Positions 15,395 to 19,802 of a DNA stretch of 19,802 nucleotides are shown here, piece by piece. Source of the DNA: JASFYU01 sp045046905 (GTDB lineage: Bacteria; Bacteroidota; Bacteroidia; Flavobacteriales; Flavobacteriaceae); NCBI GenBank assembly GCA_045046905.1, contig JASFYU010000198.1, forward strand, positions 1 to 19,802, read 5' to 3'. A program made the position numbers and the translations under genes. A model generated the notes under the pieces. That model was not told the DNA's origin. It was given only the letters and a program-made list of their open reading frames with translations, and ran no database searches. Position 1 is the first letter of the stretch; each line of letters opens with the position of its first letter.

Positions 15395-16600
15395 ATGGAA
15401 CATAATGCATCAGATGGTTTACAGGACCTACAATATTTTGGAGAATATGGTGGGGTAAATCCATCGATATCGGACTCCTTGACCTACACTTTTCTTTCGG
15501 CGAAGACCATGTTTGATACTTTTGAAGGAAACATCGAAGGCTGCTATCTGTATACGAGGCACTCCTCCCCCTCTAATCTGTATCTCGGAGAGGCCCTAGC
15601 TGCCATGGAAGGAACAAAAGCCGCCAATGTAACGGCCAGTGGCATGGGTGCCATTACCGCCGTCATCATGCAATTATGTGATGCCGGAGACCATATAGTC
15701 AGCAGTCGAACAATCTACGGCGGCAGCTATGCCTTTATGAAGAACTTTTTGAAGAAATTCAACATACAAACATCTTTTGTAGATATCACCAATATCCAAG
15801 CCGTAGAAAAGGCCATCACTCCTAAAACCAAAATGATATATTGTGAAAGTGTCAGTAATCCCTTGTTGGAAATCGCCGATATAAGAGAACTTTCTGTTCT
15901 TGCTAAAAAACACGGTATTCAGCTGGTAATCGACAATACCTTTTCGCCTTTATCTATTGCTCCGGCAAGATTAGGAGCTGATATTGTTATTCACAGCCTC
16001 ACCAAGTTCATTAATGGCACAAGTGATTGTGTGGCTGGCGTTGTCTGTGGTACTACCAATTTTTGTCTGGCCTTAAAAGATGTTAATTCGGGGGCCGGTA
16101 TATTATTGGGTAGTACATTAGACAGTCTTCGGGCCGCATCAATCTTAAAGAATATGAGAACCTTGCATATTCGTATGAAAAAACATAGTGAAAATGCACT
16201 GTATCTCGCTGAGAATTTTGAAAAAGATGGACTAAAGGTCATTTACCCAGGCTTGAAATCACATCTAGGGTACAAGATAATTACAAGACAAATGAATGCT
16301 GAATATGGGTTTGGCGGACTCTTGACTTTAGATGTTGGGTCTTTGAAAAAGGCCAATACCCTGATGGAAATGATGCAGAACAAAAAGCTGGGATACTTGG
16401 CCGTCAGCCTTGGTTTTTACAAGACGCTTTTCAGTGCACCGGGTACTTCGACCTCTTCCGAAATATCCTTGGCGGAACAAAAGGAAATGGGCATGGGAGA
16501 CGGGTTAATCCGGTTTTCTATCGGATTAGACAATGACATTCACCGCACTTATAAAATGATAAAAACGTGTATGCTATTCCTTGAGATATTTAAAAAATAG
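15395..16600 (+). CDS. Cys/Met metabolism PLP-dependent enzyme (gamma-lyase type)
   Basis: A 401-residue fold-type I PLP enzyme of the Cys/Met metabolism family. It shows YTRHSSPS (53-60, the phosphate-contact Y.R..NP. block), VTASGMGAI (79-87), the PLP-pyridine aspartate Asp180 in VIDNTF, and the Schiff-base lysine Lys204 in SLTKFINGTSD. Arg373 in LIRFSIGL should bind the substrate carboxylate. The family covers methionine gamma-lyase, cystathionine gamma-lyase/synthase and O-acylhomoserine sulfhydrylases. The active-site cysteine of methionine gamma-lyases (YGC) is replaced here by YGG (108-110), and the usual NPT is SPS, so the exact reaction is open. The divergent Lrp gene and the downstream NhaC-family carrier favour amino-acid breakdown over synthesis. 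The start is an ATG with its own promoter. Confidence 0.88.
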   Translation: MEHNASDGLQDLQYFGEYGGVNPSISDSLTYTFLSAKTMFDTFEGNIEGCYLYTRHSSPSNLYLGEALAAMEGTKAANVTASGMGAITAVIMQLCDAGDHIVSSRTIYGGSYAFMKNFLKKFNIQTSFVDITNIQAVEKAITPKTKMIYCESVSNPLLEIADIRELSVLAKKHGIQLVIDNTFSPLSIAPARLGADIVIHSLTKFINGTSDCVAGVVCGTTNFCLALKDVNSGAGILLGSTLDSLRAASILKNMRTLHIRMKKHSENALYLAENFEKDGLKVIYPGLKSHLGYKIITRQMNAEYGFGGLLTLDVGSLKKANTLMEMMQNKKLGYLAVSLGFYKTLFSAPGTSTSSEISLAEQKEMGMGDGLIRFSIGLDNDIHRTYKMIKTCMLFLEIFKK

Positions 16601-16656
16601 ATTTCCAAAGTCTACATTCAATGTATATAAGACGGTTTGCATAGCAATTATCAAAA

Positions 16657-16670
16657 TCGTAATATTACGA
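16657..16670. promoter_or_regulatory. Perfect 14-base palindrome before nhaC
   Basis: TCGTAATATTACGA is a complete dyad with no spacer, 19 bases upstream of the nhaC ATG and inside the 89-base gap after the PLP enzyme gene. Position and symmetry suggest a dimeric repressor or activator site. No other copy was noticed in the window. The cognate protein is unknown. Confidence 0.4.
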
Positions 16671-16689
16671 GATAAGCAACGCCTTGTTC

Positions 16690-18186
16690 ATGAAAGAAAA
16701 AGACTCCAATAAGTACCGCCAAAACGAAAATATAGTTGAAAATAGAGAACTCAATATATGGGAAGCCCTAATTCCGGTATTTGCCTTGGTCATTATGTTG
16801 GCTTATAACGTTTATGTTTTTGGAGACGATGCGATTAGTGGTTCTAATCAGTTTATTTTACTTCTTGGAGGTGCAGTTGCTGCAATTGTCGGCTTTTTTA
16901 ATAAGGTTACTTATAAACAAATGTTGGCCGAAGTAGCCGAGAACGTAAAGTCTACTACCGGTGCACTACTCATATTATTAATGGTTGGCGCATTGGCTGG
17001 TACATGGTTGATTAGTGGAATTATTCCCGCCATGATTTATTACGGATTACAGGTTTTGAATCCGACTATCTTTTTGGCAGCCTGCGTTATTATCTGTTCT
17101 ATAATTTCCATTGCGACGGGAAGTAGCTGGACAACGGCCGCAACGGTCGGAATCGCCTTAATCGGTATTGGTGAAGCCTTGGGTATTTCATTAGGAATGA
17201 CTGCAGGAGCTGTGCTTTCAGGAGCTTATTTCGGAGACAAAATGTCACCATTGAGCGATACCACCAATTTAGCCCCCGTAATGGCGGGTGGTGAGCTTTT
17301 TAGTCATATAAAGTATATGACCATTACCACGGTTCCTACCATTGTGATTACGCTTATTGTTTTTATTATCATAGGATTTACCTTAGATACTACAGGTTCT
17401 GCTGATACAGAGGCTTTACTTCGGTCAATCGAGGCTTCCTTCACCATTAATGGTTGGCTATTTTTAGTGCCCCTCGCTGTTATATTGCTTATCATTAAAA
17501 AAACGCCCCCTTTGGTGGCCTTATTGATAGGTACACTTTTGGGTGCCGTTTTTGCTTTGATTTTTCAACCCTCAATAGTTGCCGGAATATCAGGGGCGAC
17601 TGATCTAACCTTCGAATCAGGCTATAAAGGAGTCTTAAAGGCGATTACCGTAAATACAACAATTGCAACCGATAATGAGGCGCTAAATAGTTTGTTTTCG
17701 GCCAAAGGTATGGCTGGTATGCTGAGTACAATTTGGCTGATTCTTTGTGCCATGGTCTTTGGCGGTGTAATGGATGGCATCGGAGCGCTCTCTCGAATTA
17801 CCAAGGCGCTACTTGGAATGGCTAAAACCACTTTTGGGCTTTTTGCCAGTACGGTAGGTAGCTGTTTGGCTTTGAACGTAACGGCCTCCGATCAATATTT
17901 GGCCATTGTAGTTCCTGGAAAGATGTTTGCAAAAGCCTATAAAGATCGTGGGCTCGCTCCTGAGAATTTAAGCCGTACATTAGAAGATTCAGGTACGGTC
18001 ACCTCTGTACTTATTCCTTGGAATACCTGTGGGGCATACCATAGTGGTGTTCTTGGAGTCGGTGTGGGCGAATATTTCTTCTATGCCATTTTCAATTGGT
18101 TGAGCCCTATGATGACGCTGCTATTCGCTGCCCTGAATATTAAGATAAAGCAACTGATTATCAAAAATTCGACCGAGGCTATTTAA
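16690..18186 (+). CDS. nhaC: NhaC family Na+/H+ antiporter-like carrier
   Basis: A 498-residue inner-membrane carrier with about eleven hydrophobic segments. It shows the NhaC family blocks TGSSWTTAATVG (about 143-154) and GAYFGDKMSPLSDTTN (about 178-193), and near the C-terminus TASDQYLAIVVPGKMF and SGTVTSVLIPWNTCGAYHSG. The frame also has a TTG two codons upstream, and I chose the ATG at 16690 because it begins MKEKDSN. NhaC proteins exchange Na+ and H+, but the family also includes MleN-type organic acid carriers and the predicted methionine transporter MetT. Position directly after a Cys/Met-metabolism lyase, with a divergent Lrp regulator, points to sodium-coupled uptake of that amino acid as a serious alternative to ion homeostasis. 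The 89-base gap carries a palindrome, so it may be partly under separate control. Confidence 0.88.
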   Translation: MKEKDSNKYRQNENIVENRELNIWEALIPVFALVIMLAYNVYVFGDDAISGSNQFILLLGGAVAAIVGFFNKVTYKQMLAEVAENVKSTTGALLILLMVGALAGTWLISGIIPAMIYYGLQVLNPTIFLAACVIICSIISIATGSSWTTAATVGIALIGIGEALGISLGMTAGAVLSGAYFGDKMSPLSDTTNLAPVMAGGELFSHIKYMTITTVPTIVITLIVFIIIGFTLDTTGSADTEALLRSIEASFTINGWLFLVPLAVILLIIKKTPPLVALLIGTLLGAVFALIFQPSIVAGISGATDLTFESGYKGVLKAITVNTTIATDNEALNSLFSAKGMAGMLSTIWLILCAMVFGGVMDGIGALSRITKALLGMAKTTFGLFASTVGSCLALNVTASDQYLAIVVPGKMFAKAYKDRGLAPENLSRTLEDSGTVTSVLIPWNTCGAYHSGVLGVGVGEYFFYAIFNWLSPMMTLLFAALNIKIKQLIIKNSTEAI

Positions 18187-18234
18187 AAAGCTATCGCTCT
18201 GCGGAAAACAGCATTGAATGTCTATCATAAATAA

Positions 18235-18263
18235 AGGCAGACCTGCCTGGCGGCATAGGTAGG
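18235..18263. repeat. REP-like palindromic element
   Basis: Two alternative hairpins share bases: AGGCAG/CTGCCT (18235-18240 with 18243-18248) and CCTGCCT/AGGTAGG (18242-18248 with 18257-18263, one G-U). GC-rich AGGCAG/CTGCCT elements like this are, from memory, common between genes in marine flavobacteria. The rest of the 304-base gap 18187-18490 is AT-rich and shows only the ahpC promoter element. Confidence 0.55.
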
Positions 18264-18451
18264 CTTACCACGGGCTTGTTTATAGAGACGCTGTTTCTGA
18301 ATGATACGCCTATATTGTAATACTGTCAAGATTGCACTTGGTTTATTGCTAATCTCACAGTAAAACGCTCTTAAATATGCAGCTATATACAATACTTATT
18401 TAGCTATCAATTTTTTTAATGTTTCTAGCTCTCTAAGCCACATTGAAGCCT

Positions 18452-18459
18452 TAAATTTG
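18452..18459 (+). promoter_or_regulatory. Putative -7 element for ahpC
   Basis: TAAATTTG is an exact TAnnTTTG match, 31 bases before the ahpC ATG, which gives a leader of about 25 bases. No TTG is found 17-23 bases upstream, so an activator such as a peroxide sensor could be needed; that part is speculation. Confidence 0.45.
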
Positions 18460-18490
18460 TCATAGAATATAATCTAAAACGATATATACA

Positions 18491-19135
18491 ATGGCTTTTG
18501 TAGGAAAAAAATTCCCTGATTTAAGCGTTAACGCAATCAATGAATTGGGAGACACTTTTAAACTTAATGTTTTAAAAGAAGCACAGGAAAAAAATAAAAA
18601 AGTACTGCTATTTTGGTATCCAAAAGATTTTACTTTTGTCTGCCCTACTGAATTACATGCTTTTCAAGCGGCATTAAAGCAATTTGAAGATAGAAATACC
18701 CTGGTTATCGGTGCATCATGTGATACGGTAGAAGTTCACTTTGCATGGCTGAGTACCGAGAAAGACAATGGCGGCATCGAAGGTGTTACCTATCCCCTAT
18801 TGGCTGATAGCAATAGAAATTTAGCAGCTACTTTGGGTATATTAGATATCACCGATGAGCGATACGATGAAGAAAGCGGAATAGTACTGGTTGAAGGTGA
18901 TAATGTCACCTATAGAGCTACCTACCTGATTGATGAAGAAGGAAGGGTGTTTCACGAGAGTATTAATGACTTACCGTTGGGTAGAAACGTCAATGAATAT
19001 TTGAGGTTGATTGATGCCTTCACTCATGTTCAAGAAAAAGGTGACGTATGCCCGGCTAACTGGGAAGAGGGTAAAGAAGCCATGACTGCCGACAGAAAAG
19101 GTGTTGCAGCATATCTTTCGACGCACAAAAATTAA
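18491..19135 (+). CDS. ahpC: AhpC/TSA family typical 2-Cys peroxiredoxin
   Basis: A 214-residue cytoplasmic peroxiredoxin. The peroxidatic Cys51 is in PKDFTFVCPTEL (45-56), with the PxxxTxxC active-site pattern intact. The resolving Cys187 is in GDVCPANWEEG, followed by a C-terminal helix ending in AAYL. It reduces hydrogen peroxide, organic peroxides and probably peroxynitrite, forming an intersubunit disulfide. There is no ahpF in the window. The small CGNC thioredoxin encoded 21 bases downstream is the likely electron donor, and a DUF6952 gene follows that. The start is an ATG with an A-rich leader. A GGIEG turn and a C-terminal YL are present, features linked to overoxidation-sensitive peroxiredoxins, though the match is only partial. 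Confidence 0.95.
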   Translation: MAFVGKKFPDLSVNAINELGDTFKLNVLKEAQEKNKKVLLFWYPKDFTFVCPTELHAFQAALKQFEDRNTLVIGASCDTVEVHFAWLSTEKDNGGIEGVTYPLLADSNRNLAATLGILDITDERYDEESGIVLVEGDNVTYRATYLIDEEGRVFHESINDLPLGRNVNEYLRLIDAFTHVQEKGDVCPANWEEGKEAMTADRKGVAAYLSTHKN

Positions 19136-19156
19136 TATAACAACATTCAGGTACTT

Positions 19157-19471
19157 ATGATACTAGAGTTAGAACAAGATAATTTACAGGAAATCATTGC
19201 GGATAAGAAAAATGTGATTGTACAATATTCAGCATCATGGTGTGGAAATTGTCGCATCATGAAGCCCAAGTTCAAAAAAGAAGCTGGCATACATGAGGAT
19301 ATTACGTTTATCCTTGCCGATGCAGAGAAATTTCCTGAATCTAGAAAAATGGCCAATGTAGATAACCTACCCACATTTGCCATCTTCACTAATGGTGAAT
19401 TTAAAAATCAAGTACAGACGAATAAATATGATGTTTTAAAAGAACTTATTGATGAAGTTACCCGTAATTAA
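19157..19471 (+). CDS. Small thioredoxin-family protein (CGNC active site)
   Basis: A 104-residue single-domain thioredoxin without signal peptide, so cytoplasmic. The active site is WCGNC (28-32), with Cys29 as the nucleophile. The cis-proline is Pro72 in NLPTFAIF, and the following beta strand is intact. Asn in place of the usual Pro of CGPC should shift the redox potential; the direction cannot be told from sequence. It follows ahpC after 21 bases and overlaps the DUF6952 gene by 20 bases, so the three should be translated from one message. The most likely role is to reduce the AhpC disulfide, with thioredoxin reductase supplying electrons. The short length and the compact arrangement suggest a dedicated partner rather than the general thioredoxin. 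Confidence 0.9.
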   Translation: MILELEQDNLQEIIADKKNVIVQYSASWCGNCRIMKPKFKKEAGIHEDITFILADAEKFPESRKMANVDNLPTFAIFTNGEFKNQVQTNKYDVLKELIDEVTRN

Positions 19472-19709
19472 ACATTTGACCGACTTCATCGATAAAAATG
19501 ATGAAGATTTTTTGATAGAAACCATAGAGACTTTGGAAGTGCTTACTGAAGTGCCCTCGTTAAAAGATGAAGAGCTCGATGTAATCGGCGAGCTTATCTC
19601 TAATATGTACGGTGCTCTTGAGGTTCATAAGGCCATCAAGCAGGGAGCGACTAAAAAAGATGCTTTGAATGCATTTATGCAGCGCGTAGTGGGTTCAATA
19701 GATTCTTAA
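19452..19709 (+). CDS. DUF6952 family small acidic protein
   Basis: An 85-residue acidic, all-helical protein beginning MKLPVIKHLTDFIDKNDEDF. There are no cysteines, no membrane segment and no known enzyme motif. It resembles the DUF6952 proteins found after AhpC and thioredoxin in Bacteroidota; this recognition is from memory. The frame also has a TTG one codon earlier, but the ATG at 19452 is the natural start. The gene overlaps the thioredoxin gene by 20 bases, which implies translational coupling and related amounts of the two products. I infer an accessory role for the peroxide-reducing pair, perhaps as an adaptor. The function is unknown. Confidence 0.82.
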   Translation: MKLPVIKHLTDFIDKNDEDFLIETIETLEVLTEVPSLKDEELDVIGELISNMYGALEVHKAIKQGATKKDALNAFMQRVVGSIDS

Positions 19710-19779
19710 CTCTTCTAAAAATAAGCTGTGAAGAGGCAATCTAAAAAGTAGCCCTAAGTGCGTGTTTAACAAAAAGACG

Positions 19780-19802
19780 GTTCGCTAAATCTTTTAGCGA
19801 AC
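19780..19802. terminator. Perfect 10-bp hairpin at the window end
   Basis: GTTCGCTAAA (19780-19789) and TTTAGCGAAC (19793-19802) form a perfect 10-bp stem with the loop TCT, 70 bases after the DUF6952 stop. It probably ends the ahpC-trx-DUF6952 transcript. The following bases lie outside the window, so a T-run cannot be checked. Confidence 0.6.

Noticed and set aside
18464..18475. PerR-like box upstream of ahpC (AGAATATAATCT)
   Set aside because: The dyad is imperfect, short and in AT-rich DNA. It matches the PerR consensus poorly.
1..19802. CRISPR arrays, tRNA or rRNA genes, complete insertion sequences, toxin-antitoxin or phage-defence genes
   Set aside because: None were seen. There are no regularly spaced repeats, no tRNA-like cloverleaf and no transposase or nuclease frames on either strand.

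Overview
This window looks like chromosomal DNA from a marine-type member of the Flavobacteriaceae (Bacteroidota). The evidence is moderate-to-low G+C, A-rich leaders without clear Shine-Dalgarno sites, several promoters with the Bacteroidota -7 element TAnnTTTG, and family-typical genes: a DUF6090 membrane protein, a DsbD with a C-terminal thioredoxin domain, and a DUF6952 gene after AhpC and thioredoxin. The genus cannot be fixed from what is visible. Most of the window is core metabolism and maintenance. The accessory-looking parts are the left edge (1-1056) and the segment 12040-13323.

Layout. 1-1056: a 17-codon remnant of a second yifB 3' end, a DUF6090 gene and a perfect hairpin. 1057-4996 (minus strand): a penicillin-acylase-family N-terminal-nucleophile hydrolase followed by yifB/comM. 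5347-8642 (minus): tilS and dsbD, overlapping. 8869-10712 (minus): an NADPH-dependent FMN reductase followed by pabB (aminodeoxychorismate synthase component I). 10852-12039 (plus): a membrane acyltransferase, divergent from the reductase with overlapping promoter elements. 12040-12227: a run of hairpins. 12228-12831 (minus): two small reading frames that look like one membrane-protein gene broken by a +1 frameshift. 12832-13323: a large palindrome-rich intergenic element. 13324-15240 (minus): lpdA and an Lrp/AsnC regulator. 15395-18186 (plus): a Cys/Met-metabolism PLP enzyme and an NhaC-family antiporter. 18491-19709 (plus): AhpC peroxiredoxin, a small CGNC thioredoxin and a DUF6952 protein, followed by a perfect 10-bp hairpin at the window end.

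How the genes work together. The Lrp regulator, PLP lyase and NhaC carrier form a divergent module that reads as uptake and breakdown of a sulfur amino acid under local Lrp control. The ahpC-trx-DUF6952 run reads as a self-contained peroxide-reducing unit with no ahpF in the window. tilS/dsbD and acylase/yifB are paired by tight spacing rather than by pathway.

I found no convincing new multi-gene system. The strongest unusual signals are the diverged duplicate of the yifB tail flanking the DUF6090 gene, which suggests integration at the yifB 3' end, and the broken small gene sitting between palindromic elements.
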